From Catonia carolina (Eukaryota; Arthropoda; Insecta; Hemiptera; Achilidae): a stretch of DNA of 64,000 nt. Positions 23,330 through 35,457 of the stretch are shown here, in pieces. Location of the stretch: contig JAQMRL010000008.1 in the NCBI GenBank assembly GCA_035578175.1, positions 63,319,041 to 63,383,040 of the forward strand, in the 5' to 3' direction. Both the position numbers and the translations under genes were made by a program. The notes under the pieces were generated by a model, which was not told the DNA's origin, made no database searches, and was given only the letters and a program-made list of their open reading frames with translations. Each line of letters opens with the position of its first letter. Position 1 is the stretch's first letter.

Positions 23330-23651
23330 TTTTTATCCCTAATGTGTGTCCGCTGCAATCTATTCAATTGAAAACAATAAGAAATGCTATGACCCGATGA
23401 GATGAGGTGATGCGTATGACGTGTAAATGAGAAGTAGTCTTATACAGACCCAGGCTGACCATTTTTGAGAGAGTATGGTTAATTAAACCCCATCAATCAA
23501 AGTGCACCGGTAACCACTGTATAATAATCAAATCCGTATAAAAATAACTACCTTTACTAGGATTTGAACCAGAAACCTTTGTATCCGAAATTCATCTGTT
23601 AAGCAGCTGACTCACAGCGATGACTTTAGCTCCATACCTATCCGGTGGGTT
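23330..23651 (-). repeat. S1 SINE, left member of an inverted pair
   Basis: TTTTTTATCCCTAATGTGTG tail, ATCCGTATAAAAATAACTAC, reversed B box GGATTTGAACC and head CATACCTATCCGGTGGGT. Its head faces the head of the next S1 copy about 20 bp away. Confidence 0.85.
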
Positions 23652-23671
23652 TGCATTTTATTTTAAAACGA

Positions 23672-23990
23672 TCCACCGGGTCAGAGGTAAAGTCGTCGCC
23701 GCGAATCAGCTGTTTAACAGCTGATTTTTGGAGATGAAGGTTCCTAGTTCAAATCTTAGTGAAGGTAGTTACTTTTATATGGGTTTGAAGACTAGACAGT
23801 GGTTACTGTTGTATTTTGATGGTTGGAGTTCAATTAACCATACTCTCTCAGGAATGGTCGGCCTGGGTCTGTACATACCTACACCTCATTTACACGTCAT
23901 ACACATCATCCTCATCTCATTCGGTCATGGGATTGCTTATTGGTCTTAAACTGAACAGATTGTAACAAATACACACATTATTGATAAAAA
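23672..23990 (+). repeat. S1 SINE, right member of an inverted pair
   Basis: TCCACCGGGTCAGAGGTAAA, stem CAGCTGTTTAACAGCTG, B-box region GTTCAAATCTTAG, body with GGTCGGCCTGGGTCTGTAC and tail ACACACATTATTGATAAAAA. Confidence 0.85.
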
Positions 23991-24040
23991 GATTTAACGA
24001 TTGCTAGCTAAAAAAAAGAACTTTTTATGAGATCAACTTT

Positions 24041-24213
24041 TTTTATTTTATTTAAATTCGTATCAACTGCTTGGTTATTAGTGACTACGATTGGTAATGC
24101 AAAGAGAACAGTAGGTTTTGACTTGTGAAAATTTCCAGACTTTGGCCGGTATCGAACCCGGGGCCTTCGCATGGTAGACTAGCGTGCTAACTACTACACT
24201 ACGGAGACAACCA
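24041..24213 (-). repeat. S4 tRNA-derived SINE with 11-bp duplication
   Basis: Read on the minus strand: a tRNA-like head with GTAGTGTAGTAGTTAGCACG and B box GGTTCGATACC, then a tail ending in A-rich sequence. AGATCAACTTT flanks it at 24030-24040 and 24214-24224. The head does not fold into a closed acceptor stem, so it is not a tRNA gene. Confidence 0.85.
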
Positions 24214-24439
24214 AGATCAACTTTATAACAACAGATATTATGCAGCAGCCCCAAATATTTGGGTATCTTACATTAAAGTGGTATCAGCAAAGTATTGTAC
24301 ATGGTAAATTTTTGCTTCAGTCGTAGACGAGATTGACTAAGGTCTAAGCGATTATTTAATAATAAACGTTTGCTTTGCTTATTGAATCCAATAAGCAAAA
24401 TCCACAAAAACAGGTCAAAACAAGTGATTGACAAACTAT

Positions 24440-24845
24440 TGGGTGAAACCTTGTAAACCAAATGAAAGAAAAGAAGGTTAGAGTAGACTATTATGGTCAT
24501 CTGATGAGATGCGTGACAAAGAGAATGAGACTCATTAAATAGCAAGAGCAACTAACAACAAGAAATAAATGGATCAAAGAAACTGAAGCAGACCTAGAAA
24601 CTATGAACATTTTAGAGAAAGCATTGAGTATAAAGACTTTTATAGAGACAAATTAAAATCTTTTGTAAACTTTCCGGTTACGAAGTTGCAGAGAGTTAGT
24701 CAGGTCTGACCTGAAGATCGAAAACAAGCTTTTAGTGTTAAAATGAAAGAATTTCATTCACAAAGAAAGCAGCTCAGGAATCCAACTAAAAGCAAAGAAA
24801 TTGACTACGTGACTAGTGCCCTCTTCAATGGGCTAGTCAAAAATT
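24440..24845 (+). pseudogene. LINE remnant, C-terminal tail of a second RTE-type family
   Basis: Plus-strand pieces: VDYYGHLMR, RMRLIK, KWIKETEADLETMNI, then YRDKLKSFVNF, PEDRKQAFSVKMKEF and SQRKQLRNPTKSKE. The order YYGHL.R - KW.KE...DL..MNI - FR.K...F..F - KQ.FS.KMKE.....RK is the end of a LINE polyprotein related to the fragment at 370-505. Frameshifted and interrupted. Confidence 0.7.
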
Positions 24846-25076
24846 AATAAAAAAATTATTAAAACAAATTTAAACAAAATATTAATTATAATAGCAATTA
24901 ATAAATACTCTACATAATTATTTTCGTAAAAAAACTTAAACCAAAATTTTTTACTTTTTTGGCACAGGAGTGAAAGAGTAGGAAACCTTAAATAGTAAGC
25001 TAATAAACTTTTTCAGTTAGCTAATTACCTCAGTCGTAGATATGACAATAAACTACGAAATAATAAAAAATAAATT

Positions 25077-25467
25077 TTGTTTAGGTCAACAGCCGAAAGG
25101 CTGGTTTGAACCTCTAAAAGTTTTACTAAGTAAAACGAGAAGCGAGGTGGTTTACTTTGCCTTCCTCACTGAGAAAGTAGCCTATGCTTATCAGCATGCC
25201 AGGTCCACCAAAAAGCATTTACTCTGCACCCTACAAATGGCTCCTTCACTTCATTCACCACTCTGGCTCTGGCTGTATAATGAAATTCATTACTTTCAGA
25301 GAAGATAAATGTGATTAGTGTCTTTTACACCTCTACCTCTTCTTTTTTTAAATAGTTCAGTCATATAATTGGCTAACCACGTGATAAGAAACATAACTAT
25401 TTTTTGTAGCCCTGGAACTAGCAGATCGAGTGCAAATCTTTAACACTCCACCTGCCTGTTATGGGCG
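25077..25467 (+). repeat. S2-family element, near full length
   Basis: TTTAGGTCAACAGCCGAAAG through CACTCCACCTGCCTGTTATG. Compared with other copies it has a five-base GCCTA insertion at 25180-25184 right after a TA. Confidence 0.8.
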
Positions 25468-26225
25468 TAAAAAAAATAATTTAAAATTTGTTATTAAATG
25501 TTGTTAATTAATTTTGTATTAAGCCTAATTATGAATCGTTTAAATTAATTATAGTCGTTAATTACGTGAAAATATTTTTTCCACTTAAATTAAAAGTTCT
25601 ACATTATTTTTCAATAATTCATCTTTTTTTTGTGTTGGAATATTCACTCATGAATATTTTAATCAATAATATGCTAATGAAAGTTATTTGTTCCGTGGGT
25701 TTTTAAATGCAAACGTAATTAATCCTTCTACCAATAAATCATATATATTCATACCATTTGTATGTGCCAATTTTTTCCATTTGAAACCCAAACAAGTTTT
25801 ACTTTCTTGAAATTATTTTTATACAAATATTTCAAGGTTTCTAGCTCTAAATCGAAATTTTTCGTATTTAGAGGAAACTGGCCTGTTAGAACAAAGATAA
25901 CTATGGTAGTCAATAGATGATGTAGAGGGTGAAACAGGTCTCCCACTACGGCTATTTGGGATGCGACATTGACTATGATGTTCATCACGACATGGAGAAC
26001 AAAATCAACAAATTTCAAGTTACATGTGATGACATCAGGTAGAACACTGCAAAATAAGGCTAGGAGGAAGACAAAATGAAATTTTATTAGGTGATGGTTA
26101 CTCCCATTATTCTTTAGATGGCAGAGATGGAGTTCCTACGAAGGACAAAAGAGTGCACAAGATTAGGCCGTACAAGGAATGAAGAGATAACAGCAGAATT
26201 GAAATATATATTGTGGATGAAAGAC
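25468..26225. other. AT-rich stretch, nothing recognised
   Basis: An 89-codon minus-strand frame (25749-26018) has no motif I can name. No repeat match within the window. Confidence 0.4.
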
Positions 26226-26890
26226 TAAAAGTTCTTCTTCTTCTTCTTCTTAATCTTCTTCTGCTCCTCCTCCTTCTTCTCCTCCTCCTTCTCCTCCTCC
26301 TTCTCCTCCTCCTTATCCTCCTCCTTCTTCTTCTCCTCCTTCTTCTCCTCCTCCTCCTTCTCCTCCTCCTTCTTCTCCTCCTTCTTCTTCTCCTTCTTCT
26401 TCTCCTTCTTCTTCTCCTTCTTCTTCTTGTCCTTCTTCTTCTCCTTCTTCTTCTTCTTCTTTACTTCAAGGTGAACCTATTCCGGTACCCATCTTATCCT
26501 CAGCCTTCTAACAGCTTTCGTACCAATTGGTCCATAATTTTGAGTCTCTATTGGCATCCTCCCACATGGCATTCAGTTCAAGTGACTGCACCAGTTTCTT
26601 CGATTCCGCGAGATCTTGTCACGTAGTGGTGGAACTAACAGAACTCTTCTTATTTCATCATTTCATATCCCGTCCGTTCTAGAGCATCCCAACACTCTAC
26701 GCAAAAATTTCATCTCTGCAGCTCGAATCTTGTTATCAAACTTCTTTGTATGTATCCAAGATTCACTGTCATATAGGAGAGTAGGAACGGCAATGATTTT
26801 GTAAAATTTGATCCTCGTCTCTTGTCTGGTTTTGTTTTTCAAGCTCCTATGAATATTGCCGCATATTCTATCTGTGCCTGACCAGCTCAC
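26226..26890 (-). pseudogene. RTE-type LINE 3' end with a 230-bp polypurine tail
   Basis: The minus strand reads WSGTDRICGNIHRSLKNKTR, KFYKIIAVPTLLYDSESW and AAEMKFLRRVLGCSRTDGI, then, after shifts, NRRNWCSH, RMPIETQ and VRRLRIRWVPE, then runs straight into (GAAGAAGGAG)n at 26461-26226. The tail is antisense to the plus-strand poly-leucine frame, which is therefore spurious. The upstream catalytic domain is missing. Confidence 0.85.
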
Positions 26891-27329
26891 ATAAGGGTCT
26901 GACTCTGAATGAAATAGGAGCTGGACTCAATCTCGTGTGAGATACTGGGGTGGGGAATCTTATTCCCGACACAGCGCGTCCTGATGGCTGATAGGAAACG
27001 TACCTGTAGATATGGAGGACAGGTACGATTAATGCAAACACGTCTGCATAATAAGCACCCGCGGATCAACTGAGGCAACAGGAAAGGAAATGGTCTACGG
27101 TCTCAATCGTGGAAGAGAAAGGTGCTATTCCCAATGGCGGATGAACCTAAAGTGGCATCTCAAAGCAAAATGCCCTGGCGGCTCAAAGACATAGAGATGG
27201 CGGCCCCATCACTGAGCTTAATCTGCGCAGCATTCATAACGCGGCCAGATAATCCTACTTATCACTGGCAGTACCCAACCCAGCCTCCAACAGGATAGGA
27301 ATTGCGGAAATATAAACAGGATTGAACAA
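26891..27329. other. GC-richer block of unknown origin
   Basis: Noticeably higher GC than its surroundings (GGAGGACAGGTACGATTAAT, GCACCCGCGG). It lies between two LINE 3' ends, which suggests an unrecognised retroelement piece. No coding frame was found on either strand. Confidence 0.4.
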
Positions 27330-27615
27330 AAGAATAAAATTAAATTGTCGTAATTGGAGACATCATCTGGAGAGAATGCTTGAAAAGAGAATAATGAAAA
27401 ATAAGAACCCTTGAAAGTTAAGAGCTATAGACCACATGGACGAAGAGACATAGAAGGCCATGGAGAAGATGGTAGTAGTTAAATTATGGAAATTGTGATA
27501 CAGGTTTAAGAAATAAATTAACCAAAATATATAGCTAATTTTTTAACATAGTATATTATACGAAAGTGAGTTCGGAACAGGCAGTAGCTTAATCCTTGAT
27601 AGCAAGAAGAAGACA
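27330..27615 (+). pseudogene. RTE-type LINE 3' end
   Basis: Plus frames give NCRNWRHHLERMLEKRI and, ~190 bp later, CEFGTGSSLILDSKKKT. This reproduces the W..HLERM...RI and final EFGTG/KKK features of the copies at 11.43 and 26.23 kb. A block of unrelated AT-rich sequence separates the two motifs. Confidence 0.7.
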
Positions 27616-27872
27616 AATAAAAACAACCTAACGTATAAGATTACCTTCTACTACTCGTATTAAACCAATTCCGAGGTGATGAAAAATCTGTTTTTTGCAC
27701 ATACAGAACTCGTTAAAACGTCGTTTAGCTTTCTTATCATCTAAGCCAACGATAATGTCTAAAATGAAGAGCTAAATGGATAAAGGTGCTACATAAATTT
27801 TATTTTCAAAAAGTTAGTTGTGATTAATGAATGGGTGCATATTTAGTTACTTATATTACATAGAATTTTCTA

Positions 27873-28518
27873 TGACTTTCTCTTGCCACTGTAAACAAGT
27901 ATAATGAAAATATATAACGTAATTTTAATCATGAGTGAATGGTGCAAAATGAAAATCAACCTGTTCTCTGTAGAACTTAAAATGGAAAACTTAAATATAG
28001 AAAATCACTAATTGACGCCAAACTAGGTTCTGTAGAAAAAAATACTTGAAATAAAAGTTGTAAATTTTTGATTTCCTACAACTTTAATTGAATGCATAAT
28101 AAGGCTGCAATCTTCAAAAAACCATTTTTACCACGAGAGCACAGCCCCAAAAAATTCTAGTAATGCATAACAAATTTAGTAAATGAGGCGGGTTTTTAAA
28201 AAAATTGTATGAGCTGTTTTTGACAAAATCGTATAAAAGTGAAAAATTGCACGAATAAACTTCCGGTTGACTGATTTTGATAAAAAGTTCTAGTTGTGTC
28301 TCTTAGTGCTACCTAAATTATGTTACAAAATTCAACTTCGTATGATTTTCCGTTCTAGAGATTTTTGTTCACACACAGACACACAACCCAATCACTAAAT
28401 AAATGTTTTTTTGGATTCAGGGGGTCTAAAACAATTACATCCGTTGAAAAATAATTTAAAAAAAATTCGACATGAAAACAATACTTTCCTATTCATTCAT
28501 GTAGGGCAAGAGAAAGTA
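27873..28518 (-). mobile_element. R-family element without the hairpin end
   Basis: GACTTTCTCTTGCCACTGTA at the left and GGGCAAGAGAAAGTAAAAAT at the right. Several internal deletions; the CA tract is reduced to ACACACAGACACACA. Confidence 0.75.
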
Positions 28519-29150
28519 AAAATAAGCCGAAATTGAAAATAAATCTAATACATACAGATTTATAAATAAATTTAAGTTTATTTATAAATTATTGATTCTT
28601 AGCTGAAATAAACCAATTATTAACACACATTTATCAAAAGAACGAGAGAAATACAATTCTTTCACGGAAAATTGAAAGCGTTTTGATTGATTTAAGTTCA
28701 ATAATCTGTGTTTTCTGTGTTTCAATTTCGAAACACAGATTGTAGAATTGCTTCAGGCATTTGTTTTACTTATATTCTGATATCAGGTGTATTATTTAAC
28801 CTTAAAAATAGAATAACTGTCTTTCTAATCATAAAATTGGTAAAATTATTTTGTTTTAGAAATGTATAGAACTGATACCAATATTTTTATTATTATGTAT
28901 TACATTGAAAATGTTTGTATGTGGAGCTAAATTTCCGAACTGTTATAGTTTGTACAACCTTAAATAAGCAAACTGTTACATTTTCGCATGTACACGTGCT
29001 CGAAATCTGTGCTTATAAAACATATGGAAGCTCTTAAGGGTACCCGAATGCCTATCTCCGTAATGTCAATGTAAGGAACATTTTCTCAAAAACTGAGTTA
29101 TCCTATCCAATTTTCTTGCGGTTACTTTTCAGGCTATTCTACAACCACTG

Positions 29151-29325
29151 TTGGCGTTGTTGGTAACGTGCTCGCCTCTCATCACGCGGTCTTGGGTTCG
29201 AATCCCACTCGGGCATGGCATTTTTTCATACGTTACAAAAAATTAATTTCATCCTTCACCGTCTGCATTAGCAGCAATTTGCAAAACAGTCGGACGTTAA
29301 ACCAAAAAAAAAAAAAAAAAAAAAA
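29151..29325 (+). repeat. S3 tRNA-derived SINE, complete, with poly(A) tail
   Basis: TTGGCGTTGTTGGTAACGTG (A-box region), GGTTCGAATCCCACTCGGGC (B box), a body ending CAGTCGGACGTTAAACC and 20+ A residues. TACAACCACTG is duplicated at 29140-29150 and 29326-29336. The long pure A tail suggests a recent insertion. Confidence 0.9.
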
Positions 29326-29336
29326 TACAACCACTG

Positions 29337-30169
29337 CGTTAGTATCATCTTGATATACAGGTATTGTTAAGAAGATAAGACACTTTTTTTTTAAATTACT
29401 TCTTTTGAAAATCATAACTTTTTGCCTACTGAAGTGGAAAATAAATATTTAAACCCCTTATTTTACTGTAATATTAACTCAGTATATTGAAAATTGTATG
29501 AAAGGCTGTGCAAAAATTTCATTAAAATCCAATCACAGTTGGCTGAAAAAATGTTCCTTTTGCGTCAAAAATTGCTATTTACGGGAAACAAAAAACTGAA
29601 AGAGAACACAAATATTACGTTAAATAATTCAATGTGTTATTTTTACAGTTTAGAGGTTAATATATTTTATTCACAGGTGTTCTGGTGCTAACTTAAAGTT
29701 TTAAAACAAAAAAATATGGCACAAAACAAAACAAATATTATCCGTTGTCATTCAAAATAATAGATGTTATGAAAATGGTAACATTTAAAAACTAACGTAA
29801 GAATTCATATTTTTAATTAAAAAAAAACTGCAAAACCCCCAGCAATTATACCTATATCGTTGGATGCAGAAAAGTCTAAATTTTAATAATTTTAATAATT
29901 TTCTAAAAACCGGATATGTGAACATTTTCAATTTCTTTCGTTCCGGGTATCCTTAATAACTGACTTATTAACTCGTCACTAATTATTTAACTTCCTTATT
30001 ATCAAAGCTGAAATTCGGCACGTTTCTCTAGTAGGGGCTGAACTAAAAAGCTGAAGCACTAGCATTTTACCATTTGCTCCTGGTGGGTAAAAAGGGTTAC
30101 TAATCCGAAGCTGAGGAACAAATAGAGAGTAAAAGTCTTAGTTTTGAGACATCAAGGACGACCCGCACA
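29337..30169. other. AT-rich stretch, nothing recognised
   Basis: Short frames only. No splice-like or repeat structure that I can support. Confidence 0.4.
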
Positions 30170-31175
30170 GATAAAAATATCTTAATACAGCAGGCTGTAT
30201 TTATACAAAATAATATCCTAGATCATGTGCAAACAGTGAAGTTTCTAGGAGTGTCACTAGATAGGACTTTATCGTGGGATTATTATACCGATCAAATTTG
30301 TGGCAAAATATCATCTGGGGTATTTGCATTAAAACAAATTGCCAGATTAAATGATAAAAATTGCAAATAGCAGCTTATCATGGTTTAATTTTATCTCATA
30401 TCAGGTATGCCATATTAGTATTGGTAATTCATCACAGTGTAACATGGGAAGAGTTTTTAAATACAGAAAAAAGCTGTCAGATGATCTTTGTCAAGCTGTA
30501 TAATGGGAGTCAACCACCTTACCTCATGCAGATCACTATCTAAAGAGCTGTAATTGCTAACAGTTCCTTCTTTGTACATTTTTGAAGTGATAGTGTACTT
30601 AAAGCAAAATACCTTTTTACAGAATTTAGATGTTCACAACCGCTACACAAGAAACAGAATCGATTATTATGTTGCTAATCACAACACTAAATTGGTTGAA
30701 CAAAAACCAACATTTGCAGGTAGAAAATACATCAATAAATAGCCACAAGGTTTAAAAAGTTGTGACAATTTAAGTAATTTTAAAAAGAGCTAAAACAATA
30801 CTTGATTGGTGAAACATTTTACAGTGTGCACGAATTCCTTTCTAAATAGTTTTTGGTAGAAAAGTATTTAACTTCTAAGTAAACAAATATTGTGTACTAT
30901 TTGATACAAACGACTTCATGACAAGCCTACTGAGTTAAGCAGTAGCGGAAACAAATTATGGGTAAGTGATGAATTTATCATTGTGTTTAACTTTTTAATT
31001 TTGTGTGCTATTTGATACAAAAGAGGTTCATGACAAGCCTACTGAAGTAAGCAGTAGCAGAAACAAATTTTTGGTAGTAAGTGATGAATTTATCATTGTT
31101 ATTAACTTTTTGTTTATCAGTTTATCTTGACATGTCCTATACTCCCTTTTGGAGTCTCCTGGATGCAAAAAAGAG
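30170..31175 (+). pseudogene. CR1/L2-like LINE, reverse-transcriptase C-terminus and 3' UTR
   Basis: Plus-strand pieces in order: VQTVKFLGVSLDRTLSWDYY, ISSGVFALKQIARL, AAYHGLILSHIRYAILV, then LTVPSLYIFEVIVYLKQN, NRYTRNRIDYYV, FAGRKYINK, LSNFKKELKQYL and FYSVHEFL. The chain FLG..LD - SH..Y.I - LT.PSLYI.E - N.R - FK..LK.YL - FYSV.EFL is typical of CR1/L2-like insect LINEs. The 3' UTR contains a 111-bp tandem duplication (30891-31112) and ends near CTTGACATGTCCTATACTCC. Stops and shifts throughout. Confidence 0.8.
30891..31112 (+). repeat. 111-bp tandem duplication in a LINE 3' UTR
   Basis: Two copies of TGTG[TC]..CTATTTGATACAAA..CATGACAAGCCTACTGA.. down to TTATCATTGT..TTAACTTTT, start-to-start 111 bp (30891 and 31002). 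They differ by scattered substitutions and short indels. Confidence 0.85.
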
Positions 31176-31350
31176 GCTCACGGGAGAAAGAAGTTTGTCT
31201 TAGTAGTGACCAATCTAAACAGAGATGGGACTAAGGACGAGAACCCAGAAGCAATACATCTTATTTTTATACTTTCCCGAAAAGCTGTAGTAGTAAAATT
31301 CGGCATCATCTTTTGTAAGTTTTTTGTAACTTTCTAAAGCTATCATTATT

Positions 31351-31528
31351 ATTTATTTATTTAGCTGATTAAAAGTCGCATCAACAGCTTAGTTATTAGC
31401 GACTAAAGTGGTTATATAACTGGAACTTTGACTTGTGAAAATTTCCAGACCCTAGCCGAGAATAGAACCCGGGACCTCCGCGATATAGGCTAGCGCGCTA
31501 ACCACTACGCTATAGAGGCGGCCTGTAC
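31351..31528 (-). repeat. S4 tRNA-derived SINE
   Basis: Reversed head GCGCTAACCACTACGCTATA and B box region GAATAGAACCCGGGACC, then the shared S4 tail (TTAGTTATTAGCGACTAAAG). AGCTATTATT-like sequences flank it (31338-31350, 31529-31539). Confidence 0.8.
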
Positions 31529-31539
31529 AGCTATTATTG

Positions 31540-32712
31540 CCGTATTTTTCGGTCCAAAACGTTGACCCTATATCTGTCCAATCAACCTCTGATCACTTTC
31601 CCTGATAGCCTACTTCACACATCTATCCAACGAAAGCTAGTATATACATAGAAAAAATTGCGCACCGCAGATTTCAACTGTTAGCTCATACTAAAGGATG
31701 AAAATGGTGTGTACAGTTCATTCGAAATAGCATGATATTATTATTTAAATGGAATAAATAAAAGAGGGAATTTCGTAATGTGCTCATGCGTCAGTGCTAT
31801 CGCTCAACACATTCAGTGCCAGAGACTCGCCTAGCGGGTCATGGGTAGGTGTTAACGTCAGGCTGCCGTCTCATCAGTGGGTTCTGTTGTGTTATCATTT
31901 TAATTAATTCCGGAGGGACACCGCCTGTCTGATATCAGTTTACTGCTATTGTATAGCCCTCAGAAAGGTTTTTTTCTTTGTAACCGTGCAGTTTGTTTAG
32001 GATTTTTGTCATACGATCTTCTACCCTCGTATAGTATACTCGTTTAGTATTTTTAACGGGTTTTCAGGGTACAGTTGAAGCCGTGAATTTAGTATCTTTG
32101 CAAGTATCGATTCAAAATAGCTAACACTTTTCGATTTACTTTAAAAGTATATTATTTGTAAATTAAAATTATAAATGAAATTACGCGTAAATCGTAACGG
32201 TAAATGGAAAAATTCAAACAAGAAATACATTTATTATAACAGGCGAGAATAAACCTAAAAAAACATTGAATTGTTTACTTTTATGTTATTAGAAAACATA
32301 AATCCATGAATAGGTCGCAAATAAAATAAATCTATAAAAACATTAGTAACATAAGTTGTAGGCCCTACATAAAGCAAGCAGAGAACACGCTGCACGAGTA
32401 ATTAACCCAAAGGAAGAGATACCTCATAATTGCTCAGCATTGAATGTGCTAAGAGAAGTTTTGTTAATTCTCCCTGTTAGTGATTGAAAGCGTTTTAAAA
32501 AATAAACTAATAAAGTAAAGGAAAAAATAACGATTTTTCCAATAACATACGGAAAATAGAAATCAAATTTGTTACATAACTAAACAAAAGTAACTTAATA
32601 AATGAAATAATTTTTATCAAATCACAGTCACGAAATTCATCGCTCTCACTAGAACGTGTTAATCACGTCTTGTATAGTGAATGCATGGGTTACTGAATGC
32701 CACAATAACAAA
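31540..32712. other. Long stretch with no recognised feature
   Basis: Bases 31780-31920 are GC-richer but show no frame. The remainder is AT-rich. Confidence 0.4.
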
Positions 32713-33062
32713 TTCTTTTTTTAATCCCTAAAAGGGATTAAAAAAATTATTAAAAGGGTACGTTGCAATCTGTTCAATTCAGACCAATAAGCAACCCCAT
32801 GACTCAATCAAATGAGGGTAATGTATATGACGTGTAAATGAGGTGTAGTCTTGTACAGACCCAGGCCGATCATTCCTGAGAGAGTATGGTTAATTGAACC
32901 CCAACCATCAAAGTACACCAGTAAACACTGACTAGTATTCAAATCCGTATAAAAGTAACTACCTTTACTAGGATTTGATCCAGGAACCTTTGTCTCCAAA
33001 AATCAGCTGTTAAACAGCTGATTCGTAGCGACGACTTTACCTCTAGACCAACCCATTGGGTT
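32713..33062 (-). repeat. S1 SINE with a disturbed tail
   Basis: Complete from tail to head (CTCTAGACCAACCCATTGGG). The tail carries the inverted motif TTAATCCCTAAAAGGGATTA, a short palindrome not seen in other copies. Confidence 0.85.
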
Positions 33063-33439
33063 AAACAAATGTTTTTACTGAAAAATGTTAGTAAAATAAT
33101 TATAACGAAAATTTCATATGATTTTCAAAATTGGAAAACAAAGATATTTATATTATATTTGTTAAGGATAATTAAAAGGGAAATTTTACATTTGAAAAGG
33201 GACTTTTTATCAGAAACTTACTATCATGCTATTTCGAATGGATTGTAACTCTCCTAAAGGAATATAGTATAGCCTATTATTTATGCACCTTCCCAAAGAG
33301 TAAATTCTAAGTACTAACAATTGTATGTCTAAAGTTCAACCGTTCTTAGTTTGCTCCTACTGTCAACAAACCAAAGCCAGCTACTACAGGGTGCACGCTA
33401 GAGTCCGCGGCTTTATGGATGTCGTATTCCTATTAAGTT

Positions 33440-33655
33440 AACTATGTTTTAAATTATAAGTACTTAAAGTACTTAAAACATCAGTCATGATATGATGTAG
33501 GCCTAACAATTTCATTTATAAAAATACTTTTAAAAGTATTTTGTATTTAAATACTTTTGAAAGTATTTTGTTGTTACTTTTTAATCAGCGTGTACTCAAT
33601 TTTATATAATGCGCATGCTCAGTGACGACATCATTTGTTTACATTAGGAGCAAAG
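33440..33655 (+). mobile_element. Fragment related to the hAT-like element at 13.5 kb
   Basis: ATGATGTAGGCCTAAC, TATTTTGTATTTAAATACTT, TTTTTAATCAGCGTGTAC and AATGCGCATGC match 14138-14312 in the same order. Both terminal inverted repeats are absent. Confidence 0.65.
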
Positions 33656-35457
33656 TAAGAAAGGCTGGACTTTAAAGTGATACGTAAAGAAAATCAAGTA
33701 TGGAGCTTATTCCAGACTTGTACAAGTCAATATCTGTGGCTTCTCAGTTGATTCCCTAGTGATGTAGCTTCGTGCAGTTAATTAATAAAGTACGGTTCGG
33801 ACGCCTCATAATAATGCTTTTGTTATTTTTTACCGTTTAATCAAAATCTAATGAAATATACTATTTAACAATAGCCATAAGGTATTTTTTAGCGAAAAAT
33901 CTGTAATTCAGAAAATGAAAGAAAACTAATGACAAACAATGAACAGACAAACTCATTAATGAAACTTTAAATTTTACAATACTTTAACGAGTTCTATATC
34001 CTTATTAGAAAAAACTGTATTTTATTTATAAAATTTAAAGTTAAACTAGTCATATAATATAAGGTAAAGACTATTTTAAAGTACAGAGACAGAAGAATAA
34101 AATAAAAGACAAGTTTGAATAACTTGAGCAACGTAAGAAGAAAAGAAAACCATTTTTATGAGCTCCAATTTTCCACGACATGCACAAGTTACACTTTTCC
34201 TTGTTGTTCAGTATACATTGAAAAACTTTTGTATAAATCAGGTATATTTTAAATCTCAATGTTTTTGTTTTTGTTTTAGAACTGACTTAAGTTTGTAACT
34301 TCAGCATTTTTGCAGTTTGATACATACATCTAATACGTTTTAATTTTAAAAATAAGAGGAATAAAAATGTCTGTCTTATAGGTACTTATTATTTTCATTT
34401 TATAATAACAAACATTTATACAATCTTAATAAAAATGACTGGAAAATAAGATTGTATCATTTTTCTTAAAAAAAAGTAAAATACAAAAAATGTTTATTAC
34501 AAAAAACACTTTTAGCTTTCCGGAAACCTATCTGTTTGTAAACTAATTGTTATCTTATAAACGGATTGAAAATATTAATCAGATTCAGTGCATCCCTTTT
34601 TATATTTTTCAAAATGGCGGTTACGACAAAACGATAACGAGTCTTTACATTTTCCTAAATTTTAAATCTAGCTGTTTCCTTTTCATTTGAATGCGCTTGC
34701 ACTAAGTCAAAGCTTATGCTACAAATAAATTATTTATTTAACACAGTCGTCTGTGAACCGGTAGAGCGGACTCCAAATAAAATAGCTGATTTTCTTAAGT
34801 GCGCAGAACGTTTATTTCGGTAATGGCGCACTCGGTTGCCTCAGCGAGTAGTGGGGGTCAGTGTTGTACTAGCTAAGATCAGAATCACGTCGCTCTCGTA
34901 ACGTCATATATCAGCTAACCTGAAAACATTAATCTGTAACGTGTTGTATGTAGTAAGCGTTAATTTTTGTATACAATGTTTGCAATTGAATGTTTTTAAC
35001 GTCGCTAATAGTTTAAAATTTACATCGCTTAGAACATGTTATTTAATAGGCAGTTCGGTACTATAATGCGTGCACAAACAAAAGAACCTCCTTAAAATGA
35101 ACTCTACTGCGCAGAGAGAGCAAAAATGATGGATCCCTCACATTCTTTCTCTCTCGCACAGCCTGCCAGTGAAGGGGATCAGTTGACAACTGTTCGTATA
35201 GGTGTGCACTTCTGACAGCAAGCGTACTGCGCAAAAGGAAACTCACCAGACACCAGATAACTTATCTATCATGCCATTTCCAATTACGGTTTTTGTTTAT
35301 TGTTAAGCCTAAGAATTTTGAACAAATTATTTCTTCTAGAGCAGTTTTTACAACCTAATTACTGTTAATAAAATTTGTTTTTACTTGAAAATAAGCCAAG
35401 CATTTTATTTATTTTAGGTAACTACATAATTAAATTAACACAAAATGAAAGTTGTGT
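33656..35457. other. Long stretch with no recognised feature
   Basis: Mostly AT-rich. 34790-34930 and 35090-35260 are GC-richer, each with an ACTGCGCA motif, but I see no coding frame, splice pair or repeat match. Confidence 0.4.

Noticed and set aside
23728..23949. Frames METK(V/V)P.SNLS.. in S1 copies (also 32808-32999 and 52792-53019)
   Set aside because: The same frame recurs because the SINE recurs; no coding conservation beyond the repeat.
26213..26626. 137-codon poly-leucine open frame
   Set aside because: It is the antisense of the (GAAGAAGGAG)n tail of an RTE-type LINE; low complexity, not a protein.
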